Shown here: positions 6,816-15,580 of the stretch, in pieces
How the letters are laid out: every line of letters begins with the position of its first letter
Position numbering within the stretch: position 1 is the stretch's first letter
IMG/VR virus record: IMGVR_UViG_3300044647_001784
Span: 1-64,000 of that record
Source: a virus
Length of the DNA: 64,000 bases
Reading direction: 5' to 3' (one strand)
Made by a program: the position numbers and the translations under genes
The notes under the pieces: generated by a model
Databases searched by the model: none
What the model was told of the DNA's origin: nothing
The model's input: only the letters and a program-made list of their open reading frames with translations

Positions 6816-9800
6816 TTTATTTCCTTTACGTTTAATGTTCCATCATCTAGTTTTGATAGAACCACCTTACATTTCATACCCTCACGCATTTTTGCTAAAG
6901 TCATCTTGTACATTGTTGGAAATGCAATTGCTCTAGTTAAAACTTTGTTCCTGTCAGAAAGAACTATGTGGCTCATTGTTTTCCCAGCCTTTGTTGTGTA
7001 TGGGGTAAAATTAACTACAATATATTCATCTTCTTCTAGGTCATATTCTTTTCTATATAAATAGTCTACAAACATATCGTTAGACGACGGGTCAATTTCT
7101 GACACCTTAATGTATCTAGCAATTCTATTATCTCCAACTAAAATAAAATACATCTGGCCAACTTCAATTTGAGTTTGTTCATTGTGAAATAGACCAATAG
7201 ATCCAGTCTCATCGACAATCTCTACTCGTGCCCATCCAGTACCACGCTTGATACCCTTTACCATTCCAAACATAACAAATGAACCAAGGTCGTCAAACTC
7301 TTCAATCGGCCTAGCCTGAGCCTTTACTCTTGGTGGGATCCCCTCTAAGTTAAATGTAGGTATGCCCAGATACTCATAGTAGTTATCTTTTTCATTTCCG
7401 TTTCTTAAGTTATCTTTAAATGCTGCTGCTCCAATTGCATTTAGTGAACTTATTGCTCTGCTATTTATACCACTGCCTTTAGCAGAAGCAATTGAAATAA
7501 AGTGTTCATAGCTCTTATAAGGCCTATGATCAATAATCTTATTTGAAATATTATCTGATATAAATTTAACTTCAGAAAGCCCAAAGCGTATAGCGTTGTC
7601 TTGAAGAGAAAAATAAAGCTCTGATTCATTGATGTGCGGCAATAAAACTTTTAATCCAAGTCTCTTCGACTCAATTAAATATTCCGTCCTAGCATCTTTA
7701 TCGTTTTCGTTTTTAAGAATCGAAAACATAAACTCAAGTGGGTAATAAAACTTAAGCCAAGCAGTATAATAACTAAGCATAGAGTAAGCAACAGCATGGG
7801 AACGGTTAAAAGAATAACCAGCATGCGCTTCAAAATCGTGCCATAGCGCTTCTGCTTTTTTCTTAGTAATGTGTTCTGAAGCCCCAGTAACAAACCTATC
7901 TTTGAACTGGTCAAATTCTTTTGCATCTTTTTTCTTTCCAATAATCTTGCGGACCTTATCAGCCTCTGCCCAAGTCATTCCACCCAAGTGTACGCATGCC
8001 TGCATAACTTGCTCTTGATATATAATAACACCATAAGTGTTCTCGGTAAATGGCTTCATGATTGTGTGCATATAATCTACAGCTTCATTGCCTTGCTTAC
8101 GCTTGATATAGGCAGCCCCTACGGTATTCATGGCACCTGGCCTTACTAGTGCATTAGATGCAACTAGATCTTCAAACTTGTCTGTTCCCATCTTAATAAG
8201 AAGGTTAGTGTATGGTGTTGCTTCAGCTTGGAATACTCCCTTAGTAAAGCCTTCGCTAAGCATCTTGTAAACTTCTGGATCATCAAGAGTTAAATCAGAC
8301 AGCACTATATCCTTGCCAGTTCTAGATTTTATTGATTTAAGTGTATCTGAAATAACGGATAGAGTTTTTAGTCCCAACGCATCTAGCTTGATGAGACCAA
8401 TATCCGCAACAGTATCCATATCATAGGCAACTACAGGAATTCTTCCTGAAACTTTATCCTGTGCATCTTCTCTTGATTCAACGGGAGCAAACTTTCTAAG
8501 GTCATCTTTAGCTACAACAACTCCAGCTGCATGCACTCCAACAGATCTAATTCTTCCACGCAATCTATCTGCAAGCCAAACAACTTCTGGGTACTTGGCT
8601 CTAAACTCTTTTGTGTTTGGTGAAGAAACAAAGTCTTCAAAGGTGTCAATTGATTTCATTGCACGATTAACTTCTTGCAGTGGAACCATAAAAATTCGTG
8701 CTGCATCTCGGATTACACCTTTATCTTTAAAATAAGTGTAAGTTGAAATAGAAGCAACGTGTTTAAATTTTTTCTTAAGGTATTCCTTTACCTCTTTACG
8801 ACGACGATCTTCAAAGTCTGTATCGATATCTGGAAAGTCATTACGCTCTGGATTAATAAATCTAAAAAACAAAAGGTCATATTTAATTGGATCTACATCA
8901 GTTATTCCTAATGCGTAACAAACTAAAGATCCTGCGGCAGAGCCACGGCCTGGACCCACACGGATATCGTTTGTTTTAGCCCAATCAATCATGTCTGCAA
9001 TCACTAAAAAATACGATGCAAAACTCTTAGATGCAATAACCGAAAGCTCTTCTTCTACTCTATCGATATATGCCTGATTATTTGAGAATCCAAGCTTATC
9101 TATTCCAGAATATGCCATCTCACGAAGCTTGTCGTCTGCATCTGTTTTTGGAACTGGAAGCAGATCAAGTCCTTGATGGAAGTCGTAGTCTTCAATCTTA
9201 TCTGCAATCTCCATTGTGTTTTCATATATGTCTGTGCGAGAAATTCCAGCAGCATTAAAGTCTGCTTCAATCTCTTCTCTAGACTGAATGAAAAGGTTGT
9301 AATCCTGAAAAGAAATTCTGCGGTCTGGATATAGATAATTAAATCTTTCCATCATGTCTTTAATGTTACGAGACATTTCAAAGTCTGATTCCTTATCAAT
9401 CTTTGGAGATGTAGAAAGGATAAGTAGCGCTTCTTCTAACACCCTATCTTCTTCTTTAGCAAAGTGGGCATCTCCTGTTGCCACCGCCTTAATTTTTAAT
9501 TCATCTGCCAACTCTAAGAGCTTGGCGTTTATTTCTGGCGGGTTGTGAGATTGAACCTCAATATAAAAATCTTCATTAAAAGTTTGTTTAAAATCTTTGA
9601 GTACAAGTTTTGCTTCTGAGAATTCTCCACGCTCAATAGCTTTGCTAATAAGGCCGTTGAGGCATCCAGACAAAACGATAACACCTTCAGCATATTCTTT
9701 TAAAACCTCTCTGTCGATACGTGGCTTGTGATAAAATCCCTCATTCCAAGCAAGCTCCTGAAGAATATTAATATTCTCCAACCCCTTTTTATTTTTCGCT

Positions 9801-10081
9801 AGCAAAATAATATGGTTATAGGCTTGGATAGATTTATCTGTTTTTGAAGATCTATCAAACCTATCGGTTGGAGAAATGTACGCCTCAACACCAAGAATCG
9901 GCTTAATGCCAATTTCCTTTGCGGCAATCTGCATATCTCTGTGTGACGAGAGAGTACCATGGTCTGTGATTGCAATCGCAGTCTGCCCAGCATCTAACGC
10001 TGCTTGACATAATTCTTTAGGTGAATTTAGTCCATCCATTAATGAATAATAGGAGTGAACATGTAGGTGTGTAAAACTCAT
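6812..10081 (-). CDS. dnaE: DNA polymerase III alpha subunit-like replicative polymerase (DnaE type)
   Basis: A 1089-aa C-family polymerase. The start chosen is ATG 10081 (MSFTHLHVHSYYS), which overlaps the upstream stop as TAATG; an in-frame upstream start at 10099 lies inside the preceding gene. The N-terminal PHP domain begins HLHVHSYYSLMDG and continues with TDHGTLS. The palm has PGRGSAAGSLV and PDIDTDF (417-423), giving D418 and D420 as metal ligands. Later blocks are SVGVHAAGVVVA, YQEQVM and the finger/helix-hairpin segment. A C-terminal OB-like region follows, but the protein is shorter than E. coli DnaE (1160) and the tau- and beta-binding ends look reduced. It should replicate the phage genome with the DnaB-like helicase, primase and SSB encoded upstream. 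Confidence 0.93.
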   Translation of the reverse strand: MSFTHLHVHSYYSLMDGLNSPKELCQAALDAGQTAIAITDHGTLSSHRDMQIAAKEIGIKPILGVEAYISPTDRFDRSSKTDKSIQAYNHIILLAKNKKGLENINILQELAWNEGFYHKPRIDREVLKEYAEGVIVLSGCLNGLISKAIERGEFSEAKLVLKDFKQTFNEDFYIEVQSHNPPEINAKLLELADELKIKAVATGDAHFAKEEDRVLEEALLILSTSPKIDKESDFEMSRNIKDMMERFNYLYPDRRISFQDYNLFIQSREEIEADFNAAGISRTDIYENTMEIADKIEDYDFHQGLDLLPVPKTDADDKLREMAYSGIDKLGFSNNQAYIDRVEEELSVIASKSFASYFLVIADMIDWAKTNDIRVGPGRGSAAGSLVCYALGITDVDPIKYDLLFFRFINPERNDFPDIDTDFEDRRRKEVKEYLKKKFKHVASISTYTYFKDKGVIRDAARIFMVPLQEVNRAMKSIDTFEDFVSSPNTKEFRAKYPEVVWLADRLRGRIRSVGVHAAGVVVAKDDLRKFAPVESREDAQDKVSGRIPVVAYDMDTVADIGLIKLDALGLKTLSVISDTLKSIKSRTGKDIVLSDLTLDDPEVYKMLSEGFTKGVFQAEATPYTNLLIKMGTDKFEDLVASNALVRPGAMNTVGAAYIKRKQGNEAVDYMHTIMKPFTENTYGVIIYQEQVMQACVHLGGMTWAEADKVRKIIGKKKDAKEFDQFKDRFVTGASEHITKKKAEALWHDFEAHAGYSFNRSHAVAYSMLSYYTAWLKFYYPLEFMFSILKNENDKDARTEYLIESKRLGLKVLLPHINESELYFSLQDNAIRFGLSEVKFISDNISNKIIDHRPYKSYEHFISIASAKGSGINSRAISSLNAIGAAAFKDNLRNGNEKDNYYEYLGIPTFNLEGIPPRVKAQARPIEEFDDLGSFVMFGMVKGIKRGTGWARVEIVDETGSIGLFHNEQTQIEVGQMYFILVGDNRIARYIKVSEIDPSSNDMFVDYLYRKEYDLEEDEYIVVNFTPYTTKAGKTMSHIVLSDRNKVLTRAIAFPTMYKMTLAKMREGMKCKVVLSKLDDGTLNVKEIK

Positions 10082-10287
10082 TAGTATCCGCCACAACATT
10101 CATTTCTAGTATGATAAAGTCTAATCTTTGTCAATGTTTTTTTATTTGGTGCGTAAAGATCTTCTTTGCAACAACCACATTTCATATGCCATTCTTTAGC
10201 AAAGAAATCGTAGACAGCGCCTACATAATTTTTGTACTTGTTATATACAAAAGTTTCAAACGGGTCTGGTATTTCGTAAGAAATCAT
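10081..10287 (-). CDS. Small cysteine-rich protein upstream of the polymerase
   Basis: A 68-aa protein with CGCC near residue 37 and a C-terminal CCGG, a possible four-Cys zinc site; the N-terminal half is aromatic (FETFVYNKYKNYVGAVYDFF). No family is recognised. The stop overlaps the polymerase ATG (TAATG). A promoter with TTGACT and TAAAAT ends 6 nt before its ATG, so it would be the first and leaderless gene of the polymerase transcript. It may have a structural zinc fold and a polymerase-linked role, which is inference from position. Confidence 0.6.
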   Translation of the reverse strand: MISYEIPDPFETFVYNKYKNYVGAVYDFFAKEWHMKCGCCKEDLYAPNKKTLTKIRLYHTRNECCGGY

Positions 10288-10293
10288 ATTGCT

Positions 10294-10322
10294 ATTTTAC
10301 TAAATAATGCAGGGGCAGTCAA
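10294..10322 (-). promoter_or_regulatory. Promoter for the polymerase transcript, apparently leaderless
   Basis: TTGACT (10317-10322), a 17-nt spacer and TAAAAT (10294-10299), with 6 nt to the ATG at 10287. The -35 element lies in the loop and arm of the preceding terminator hairpin, so termination of one unit and initiation of the next share the same DNA. Confidence 0.65.
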
Positions 10323-10335
10323 TAGACTGCCCCTG
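10310..10335 (-). terminator. Hairpin terminator after the SSB gene
   Basis: Perfect 11-bp inverted repeat CAGGGGCAGTC / GACTGCCCCTG with a 4-nt AATA loop (arms 10310-10320 and 10325-10335). It lies 11 nt after the SSB stop. The following minus-strand sequence is only moderately T-rich, so termination may be partial. Confidence 0.7.
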
Positions 10336-10346
10336 ACAATAAATAG

Positions 10347-11024
10347 TTACCAGACTAGGCTGCTGTCTGAGTCTGAAGAAGACGAAGACTCTTGACTTCC
10401 GCCTTCTCCGTTAAAGAACGCTTCTTGCTCTGTGTATGGCAGGTCACGGATTGCAGTTGTTTCTAAATCGTACAACTCAAGTGCTGATGAGTCGAATGGT
10501 GTTTCATCCTTAGCTAAAGGAATGATTGTGTAGCTTGTGTCTGTCTTAGTTCCAGTACGCTTAATGCGCCACATAAGATTTGTAATTGAGCCCATTTCTC
10601 CAGCATACTCAATTAGGGTTGGAGTAATAGTCTTTCCACTTGAACCCTGAGAAAGAATAGCTACGTAAGGCTCTTCTTTCCCGTCATCAATTAAGACATT
10701 CATGTAAAGTCTTGAACGACCCTTCCAGCCCGCCTTATAATCTTTGCGGTGTTGTTCGCAACCGTAGCATTTGCCTTGATCTTCCATTGAGCAAAGTGCC
10801 TTGCGCTTGTAATCTTTAGGGTTAGTGTGCTCTACGGCAATAAATCCCAAACCTTTTGACTCGTCATATGTAGGTGAGTCTGGGTCAAGCTCTTGCAAGA
10901 AACGAACCTTTACGCTCTCTGCATCTTCTAGCTTTGCCCAACGTGCTTTTGTTCCATCGCTTTCGCTATACGAAGGCTTATCCATTACTTGATTTAATCC
11001 TTTTAGTCCTTTTACAATACCCAC
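10347..11024 (-). CDS. gp32-like single-stranded DNA-binding protein
   Basis: A 225-aa protein. H66, C78, C86 and C89 give an H-x11-C-x7-C-x2-C zinc site very like that of T4 gp32 (H64, C77, C87, C90). The centre has basic and aromatic OB-fold strands (GRSRLYMNVLI, LMWRIKRTG). The C-terminus is a Ser/Asp/Glu-rich acidic tail ending DSDSSLVW, the part of SSBs that recruits partners. It should coat single-stranded DNA during replication and recombination. The start is GTG 11024 with AGAGGAT upstream. It has its own promoter and a strong terminator, consistent with high expression. Confidence 0.8.
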   Translation of the reverse strand: MGIVKGLKGLNQVMDKPSYSESDGTKARWAKLEDAESVKVRFLQELDPDSPTYDESKGLGFIAVEHTNPKDYKRKALCSMEDQGKCYGCEQHRKDYKAGWKGRSRLYMNVLIDDGKEEPYVAILSQGSSGKTITPTLIEYAGEMGSITNLMWRIKRTGTKTDTSYTIIPLAKDETPFDSSALELYDLETTAIRDLPYTEQEAFFNGEGGSQESSSSSDSDSSLVW

Positions 11025-11073
11025 CTGTATCCTCTTTTCTTATAGTTGATGGTATAGATCCATCTGTCTGTTT

Positions 11074-11102
11074 AGTATATCATATCCAAGAACGATATTC
11101 AA
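11074..11102 (-). promoter_or_regulatory. Promoter for the SSB gene
   Basis: TTGAAT (11097-11102), a 17-nt spacer and TATACT (11074-11079), with an extended -10 (TGATATACT). It overlaps the 3' end of the primase gene. The predicted leader is about 43 nt and contains a small GATGG / CCATC hairpin. Confidence 0.55.
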
Positions 11103-12075
11103 TATCTGATACTGAATTTTTTACGCATGCTTTTATTTCTTCTTCAGTTAAATCACCAGCATCTTTGGCTTTATTTGGATAAATTTCTTTATACCCAAAT
11201 GAGGCCCAAGAAATATCTTTATTCCGTAACTTAGATGATATAGACCTGCCTAGTTCTCTTCCAGCCTCATCTGCATCTGTCATTATAATTATCTTGTTAA
11301 AGTATCTATTCAATAAAGACTGCTGTTCATTTGAGAGAAATCCTCCTAGCGTAGCAACAACGTTAGGAAATCCAGCCTGATGAATTCTTATTGCATCAAA
11401 ATTAGATTCACATACTATTACCTGCTGGCCAATTTTTTTAGCCCTATGAATATTAAAAAGTGTTTTGCTCTTTGGCAAGTTGGTACTATTTTTAAAAGTC
11501 TTTCCCTCAATAGATCTTCCAACTATACCAATAGGGATTGCATCTGGGCTATGAACAGGAGTGACTACCATATTCATTGATGAAGAATATCCAAGATTAA
11601 AATGTTTCATAGAGTCTATGTTAATTCCTCTAGACTCAAGGTAGCTTCTAGCAATAGCACTGGATCCGAGATCTGAGTGAAGTCTATCTAGTGTCTCTTG
11701 AGAAAATTCTTGAAACACTGGCTTGTCAGAAAGTATATCTTCCATCATCTCGTCAAAATTATTAAGTGCTTCTGTTTCTTTATTTGCAATTAACCTTAGT
11801 GATTGAAAATCATTCTTGTGCATGGTTCTCTTAATTAATTCAATTAGTGTTCCAGTTTCTCCGCATGCTGGATTAAAGCAAATAAATGCACCAGATGTTT
11901 GACTTACGCTAAAGCTAGATGTATGTCTGTTGGAATGAAATGGGCAGTAGCATAGGAAGTCATTACCTGTCTCACCAACAATGTTCAATCCAATTTCTTT
12001 TAGGATTGATTTGATATGACTTGGGGCATATTCCGTGGTATCAATTTGCTTTGAGTTATACCCTCTGATTGCCAT
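11080..12075 (-). CDS. DNA primase (DnaG-like: zinc finger plus TOPRIM)
   Basis: A 331-aa protein if started at ATG 12075, which has a good ribosome site (GAGGAAGG); the frame is open to 12126. The zinc-binding site is C44-x2-H47 and C66-x4-C71 (CYCPFH and CFNPAC), as in CHC2 zinc fingers. The TOPRIM domain has E223 in VIVCESNFDA and D267-x-D269 in MTDADEAGRELG. There is no helicase domain, so this is a separate primase working with the helicase gene upstream. It is shorter than E. coli DnaG (581) because the C-terminal helicase-binding domain is absent. It overlaps the preceding gene by about 76 nt in another frame. Confidence 0.87.
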   Translation of the reverse strand: MAIRGYNSKQIDTTEYAPSHIKSILKEIGLNIVGETGNDFLCYCPFHSNRHTSSFSVSQTSGAFICFNPACGETGTLIELIKRTMHKNDFQSLRLIANKETEALNNFDEMMEDILSDKPVFQEFSQETLDRLHSDLGSSAIARSYLESRGINIDSMKHFNLGYSSSMNMVVTPVHSPDAIPIGIVGRSIEGKTFKNSTNLPKSKTLFNIHRAKKIGQQVIVCESNFDAIRIHQAGFPNVVATLGGFLSNEQQSLLNRYFNKIIIMTDADEAGRELGRSISSKLRNKDISWASFGYKEIYPNKAKDAGDLTEEEIKACVKNSVSDIEYRSWI

Positions 12076-12302
12076 GCCTTCCTCTTTCCTACATATACGC
12101 CATGGAGTGTCATTAGGAACTTCCATGTTTCACCAGTAAATTCAATTGAAAATGCTGGGTCTATATCTAAAACTCTTACGTAACCTTTGCCACGCATGTC
12201 CTGTATAAGAAGATTTTCATATTGTGGTTTTAGACTTATGAGCTGTGCGTTGTCATAAAACTCAACTTCAATCTGAAATCTTTTAATTCTTTTGTGCGTC
12301 AT
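12000..12302 (-). CDS. Hypothetical protein between helicase and primase, 100 aa
   Basis: A 100-aa protein starting at ATG 12302, inside the 3' end of the helicase gene; a TTG at 12308 is the alternative. It is beta-rich and basic (RIKRFQIEVEFYDNAQLISL, GYVRVLDIDPAFSIEFTG). No family is recognised. Its 3' end overlaps the primase frame by about 76 nt, an unusually long overlap, so either this gene ends in a disordered tail (QSKLIPRNMPQVISNQS) or the primase start is further in. The conserved-looking N-terminal part supports it as a real gene. Its role is unknown. Confidence 0.55.
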   Translation of the reverse strand: MTHKRIKRFQIEVEFYDNAQLISLKPQYENLLIQDMRGKGYVRVLDIDPAFSIEFTGETWKFLMTLHGVYVGKRKAWQSEGITQSKLIPRNMPQVISNQS

Positions 12303-13530
12303 TTTCAAACGGGTTTTCGTAAATCTCCTTAACGATACCTCTATTGATATCCCAGTCTAAGAATACTCCAAAGTCGTGGCCGTGTCTATTCTTTCTAGAT
12401 ACAACCTCGATCATATCCGTGCCCTTGTACTTATGAATAGCCATAGCCATATCAGCATCGTATTCAATTGCTTTTGACCATGCCACTTGACTCATCATTG
12501 GCGGATTATCCTGATCTGTAATATCATCTGCAGTTGCAGCAGTAATATCAATAATAGGAATATTATTTCTGACCGCCAAGTTTTTAAACTCACGAGAGAT
12601 ATTCATATTACGCTCAGTAGGAGCTTTTGAATTATTATTGTCTGTAAACAACTGGTGATAATCTAAGATAACAATGTCTGGCTTATGCTGATCAATCTTT
12701 GCCTGAATAGCATTGGGAGTTACATTACCAGAGCCTTCATTAGAAACTAGAATAAACTTGTTCTTGTCCGCAAACTTTTTGCCAGACCAACTTCTGAAAT
12801 CATCAATGTTAATATCTCCCTTTGCAAAGTCACTGGCTTTAAATAAACCAGACCCAAGCATAGTATAAATTCTGTCACGCATATTTTCTGGTGTCATTTC
12901 AAGAGAGACAATCATGGGCTTAAATCCCTGCTCCCAGGCCTTACAGGCTAGGTAAGAGGTGAACCATGTCTTACCCTTTCCTGGCCAGCCAATAGCGACT
13001 ATAAGGTGCCCTGGAGCCATTCCAGTGGGGTATGCAAGGTCGATTGACTGAAAGCCAGTCTTAATCCCTGGAGATCCCCCCATCTCGGCTGTACGGACCT
13101 TCAGGGCCTCTAAATGCTTAATTGCGTTATCAGCATCTGTCACATCTAAGTCACGGACATTATTAGTATATTTATTTAAGCTAGCAAGCTGTGACTGCAA
13201 TTCGTTAATAACTCTGGAAGCAACATCTTCTTTTAGCATTGATCCACCACGAATTAAAATGCTCTTTAGCTTGCTAGATAAAAATTCATTCTTAAGATTA
13301 TCTAAATAGTAGGCAGTCTCAGCTGTTACATTTAGGTCTGGCTCGAAGTCTTTGAACTTCTCTTGCAGTATTCCTACTTCTGGAATACCCTTAAATTTGC
13401 TGTAATATGACTTTAAGCCTTCCCAAACATCTCCGTGTGAAGTAAATAGCTCATCTACATTTTCAGCCATAACAACGCTGATGTCTTTATTCTTACAGAT
13501 AGCAGAAATTAATGTTGCTTCGGTATTCAT
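12283..13530 (-). CDS. DnaB-like replicative helicase
   Basis: A 415-aa RecA-fold hexameric helicase. The Walker A motif GWPGKGKT is at residues 181-188, the motif SLEMTPENMRDR follows, and Walker B is PDIVILDYHQLF. AATADDITDQ, SQVAWSKAIEYDADMAMAI and RKNRHG match the DnaB C-terminal motifs. The N-terminal 150 residues form a short helical domain with only limited likeness to DnaB-N. It should unwind the fork for the DnaE-type polymerase. It overlaps the preceding 106-aa gene by 4 nt and the following gene by 20 nt. Confidence 0.9.
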   Translation of the reverse strand: MNTEATLISAICKNKDISVVMAENVDELFTSHGDVWEGLKSYYSKFKGIPEVGILQEKFKDFEPDLNVTAETAYYLDNLKNEFLSSKLKSILIRGGSMLKEDVASRVINELQSQLASLNKYTNNVRDLDVTDADNAIKHLEALKVRTAEMGGSPGIKTGFQSIDLAYPTGMAPGHLIVAIGWPGKGKTWFTSYLACKAWEQGFKPMIVSLEMTPENMRDRIYTMLGSGLFKASDFAKGDINIDDFRSWSGKKFADKNKFILVSNEGSGNVTPNAIQAKIDQHKPDIVILDYHQLFTDNNNSKAPTERNMNISREFKNLAVRNNIPIIDITAATADDITDQDNPPMMSQVAWSKAIEYDADMAMAIHKYKGTDMIEVVSRKNRHGHDFGVFLDWDINRGIVKEIYENPFENDAQKN

Positions 13531-13847
13531 AGTCCGCCTTCCTCCACCATCTTCTTGGTATTCTCTCTCAATAAACGACGTGTCTCGATATCTTTTTGCA
13601 ATTCAATTCTGGTTTGTTCCATTTTGTCAAAGTTATAATAGAAGAACTGCAATGGGTGACCAAACTTTTCTAAAGAAAAATAATAGTTCATTAGATCAAT
13701 TGCCTTATCCATTCCAACGCTATCTATGACATCTTGCATGGCCCACTTTTCTCTAAACTTATTTATGGTTGCAGGCTTCTTATACTTTTCAGTGTAAAGG
13801 TTTTGGTAAAGACTCATCAAAACATATGGCTCTTTATTATTTGCCAT
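13527..13847 (-). CDS. Hypothetical helicase-coupled protein (possible loader)
   Basis: A 106-aa helical protein with LYTEKYKKPATINKFREKW, MQDVIDSVGMDKAIDLMNYY and GHPLQFFYYNFDKM, then a charged C-terminal helix. It is translationally coupled to the helicase (ATG-stop overlap of 4 nt). Small helical proteins placed immediately before phage DnaB-type helicases are often loaders, and the segment around FREKWAMQDVID resembles domains seen next to phage helicases. I cannot name the family; the loader idea is inference from size and position. Confidence 0.6.
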   Translation of the reverse strand: MANNKEPYVLMSLYQNLYTEKYKKPATINKFREKWAMQDVIDSVGMDKAIDLMNYYFSLEKFGHPLQFFYYNFDKMEQTRIELQKDIETRRLLRENTKKMVEEGGL

Positions 13848-14040
13848 TCTTAAGCTCTTCTTCTACCTCAGCAGTTTTTTGAATTAACTTTCCCTCAACA
13901 AATGCGTAAACTCTTTCTGTGGCAGCATCGACTGTCTCTCCCTGCCTAACATCATCTTCAACCCCTACGCCAATTTTAATGCTCTCGTAGTTACCTAGAT
14001 TTCTGGTAAAAGAAAGATCCACCTTGACCCTTGTTGTCAT
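13837..14040 (-). CDS. Small hypothetical protein, 67 aa
   Basis: A 67-aa protein: a basic beta start (MTTRVKVDLSFTRNLGNYES), then IKIGVGVEDDVRQGETVDAATERVYAFVEGKL, which looks like a strand-helix unit, and a charged tail. This type of short protein recurs in phage replication regions, but I know of no function for it. Its ATG overlaps the stop of the zinc-finger gene upstream (ATGA) and its end overlaps the next gene by 11 nt. Confidence 0.6.
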   Translation of the reverse strand: MTTRVKVDLSFTRNLGNYESIKIGVGVEDDVRQGETVDAATERVYAFVEGKLIQKTAEVEEELKNGK

Positions 14041-14147
14041 TTGTTGTGCTCCTTAATATGTCTATTCAATGTAAAGTGTGCAAAACCAGATCTTACCTCT
14101 ATGTCTTTTTTACATATAGGACAAAAAATAGTTCTGTTGCTTGCCAT
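14037..14147 (-). CDS. Tiny C2H2-type zinc-finger protein, 36 aa
   Basis: A 36-codon gene read from the sequence. It fills a gap of about 100 nt between longer genes. It begins at ATG 14147, overlapping the upstream stop as TAATG, and ends with TGA overlapping the next ATG. The layout is C9-x2-C12-x17-H30-x3-H34 (FCPICKK ... HFTLNRHIKEH), a single C2H2-like zinc finger with a slightly long inter-half loop. It probably binds nucleic acid or protein. Coupling at both ends and the intact zinc site support a real gene. Confidence 0.72.
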   Translation of the reverse strand: MASNRTIFCPICKKDIEVRSGFAHFTLNRHIKEHNK

Positions 14148-14629
14148 TAATCCGCCTTCCAAACTGGTACGAACCCGCTATCTGTCTTAGTATACAATAC
14201 AAAGCTGTGTTTGAGAAGAGCCAATAATTCTGCCTTTGATGGCATATTATTAGAATGACCAGAGTCTAAAATATATTGATGTAAATCTAATATATCTTCT
14301 TCGCTAAACATATACTTAGACCAGCCTTCTTTAGAAAGGCTTCCTATTGGATATATTTTTTGAGGTGTCTTAATCTTTTCCTCTAATATATAATCCTGTA
14401 TTGTCACTCTGTGCTTATTCAACATCTCTGCAACTTGTACAACGCTGTATGCGTTGCCCATATGCTTATTGACTTCTGAGTAAGGATACAGAACCCGTTT
14501 TGCATCTGGATAGCACCAAGCAATTACTTGGTCTTTGGCTCTTGATGAGCTAATGACCTTATGTATTTTCCCGTTTAAGAAGAAATACCGTATCGCTTTA
14601 ATTGATCTTCCTCTATCTTTTCCAGCCAT
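14147..14629 (-). CDS. MerR-like HTH protein
   Basis: A 160-aa protein with a winged helix-turn-helix in the middle (YSVVQVAEMLNKHRVTIQDY, then an EEKI wing and MFSEEDILDLHQYI), typical of MerR/excisionase-like DNA-binding domains. The N-terminal 55 residues are basic (GKDRGRSIKAIRYFF) and look like a small beta domain. The C-terminal part is helical with FVLYTKTDSGFVPVWKAD. It could be a transcription regulator of the replication operon or an origin-binding protein. It overlaps the preceding zinc-ribbon gene by 55 nt in another frame. Confidence 0.6.
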   Translation of the reverse strand: MAGKDRGRSIKAIRYFFLNGKIHKVISSSRAKDQVIAWCYPDAKRVLYPYSEVNKHMGNAYSVVQVAEMLNKHRVTIQDYILEEKIKTPQKIYPIGSLSKEGWSKYMFSEEDILDLHQYILDSGHSNNMPSKAELLALLKHSFVLYTKTDSGFVPVWKAD

Positions 14630-14763
14630 TTGCCCAACTTGTTTGTATTTTTATTCATCATCCAGCGCTTGCCGCACATGATGCAAAACAATTCCATATG
14701 TAGCTTCTGAGAAAAAACTCTATCTATAAATACTCTTCCGTTACATTTATTACATGTTATCAT
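14575..14763 (-). CDS. Small zinc-ribbon protein, 62 aa
   Basis: A 62-aa protein started at ATG 14763, which forms ATGA with the stop of the phosphoesterase gene; a longer frame from 14793 runs inside that gene. C4-x2-C7 and C27-x2-C30 form a zinc ribbon, and the rest is a basic helix (NKNTNKLGKWLEKIEEDQLKR). It is probably a nucleic-acid-binding accessory protein of the replication operon. Confidence 0.6.
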   Translation of the reverse strand: MITCNKCNGRVFIDRVFSQKLHMELFCIMCGKRWMMNKNTNKLGKWLEKIEEDQLKRYGISS

Positions 14764-15560
14764 ACTTGAAATAACTTTCCATCCACAACGCATGAGTAAT
14801 CTGGTGAAACATGTATCATTTGAATATGAGGATAATCATTAACAATATGTGCGATGGCAAATCCTTTTTGCCAATCGTGATGTTGAGTGTACTTCATTCC
14901 TGGACCCTTTTCATCACACATGTGACCAATTTCATATCCACGAAGAGTTTCTCCCTCTCCATTATTTCTAAGCTCATAAGTTACCATATGGGAAGCAATT
15001 CTATGAGAGTGCCCACGAATCAAAGATACCTGCATATCTTCCATGTCTTTTCTAGCGGATCCAGTTGCTGCAATTGAAAGACCATGATGAACGTGAATAT
15101 CTCCGAAGCGGCGTTTAGGAAGCTCGTCATAATAAATATATTCATATCCAAGTGAGTCTAGAGACCACAGAGCCTCTGGAGTTACTTCATTAATATAATC
15201 TGGAAGCTTAGCATCAACATAATTAAAGATACGTATATCGTGATTGCCTAAAGCAGAAAATAGCTGGGCGTTAGGAAGCATCTCTCTTGTCTTAGCATAA
15301 AAATCTCTAGCGCCTTTTGCCTCATGTCTCATCATCGGCACGATTAAATCTCTACTATCATTCTTGTGAAGTTGCATAAACTCTGCTGAGCGGCCTTCTG
15401 TATACTTGCTATAACATGCTTGATCATCTGTATCACCAAGGTAGTCAACGACATCTGGCTTAAACCATTTCATTACCTTAAACCAAAGCTCGATCATCTT
15501 GTCATCTTGATAAGGGAATTGCTGGTCCGAAGATAGCATCCACTTTAAATCGTTTGTCAT
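14760..15560 (-). CDS. Calcineurin-like metallophosphoesterase
   Basis: A 266-aa protein with the metallophosphoesterase motifs in order: D12 in SSDQQ, GD (42-43) in YLGDTDD, GNHD (105-108), H-rich IHVHHG (around 156-160) and GHSH (183-186). The missing His after the first Asp (SDQQ instead of DxH) makes the first site slightly atypical. Such phage enzymes are often nucleases of the SbcD/Mre11 type or nucleotide phosphatases. No SbcC partner is seen here, so the substrate is uncertain. It is the first gene after the tail module and has its own promoter with a palindromic leader. Confidence 0.82.
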   Translation of the reverse strand: MTNDLKWMLSSDQQFPYQDDKMIELWFKVMKWFKPDVVDYLGDTDDQACYSKYTEGRSAEFMQLHKNDSRDLIVPMMRHEAKGARDFYAKTREMLPNAQLFSALGNHDIRIFNYVDAKLPDYINEVTPEALWSLDSLGYEYIYYDELPKRRFGDIHVHHGLSIAATGSARKDMEDMQVSLIRGHSHRIASHMVTYELRNNGEGETLRGYEIGHMCDEKGPGMKYTQHHDWQKGFAIAHIVNDYPHIQMIHVSPDYSCVVDGKLFQV

Positions 15561-15580
15561 TATTTACCCTAATGTTAGTA

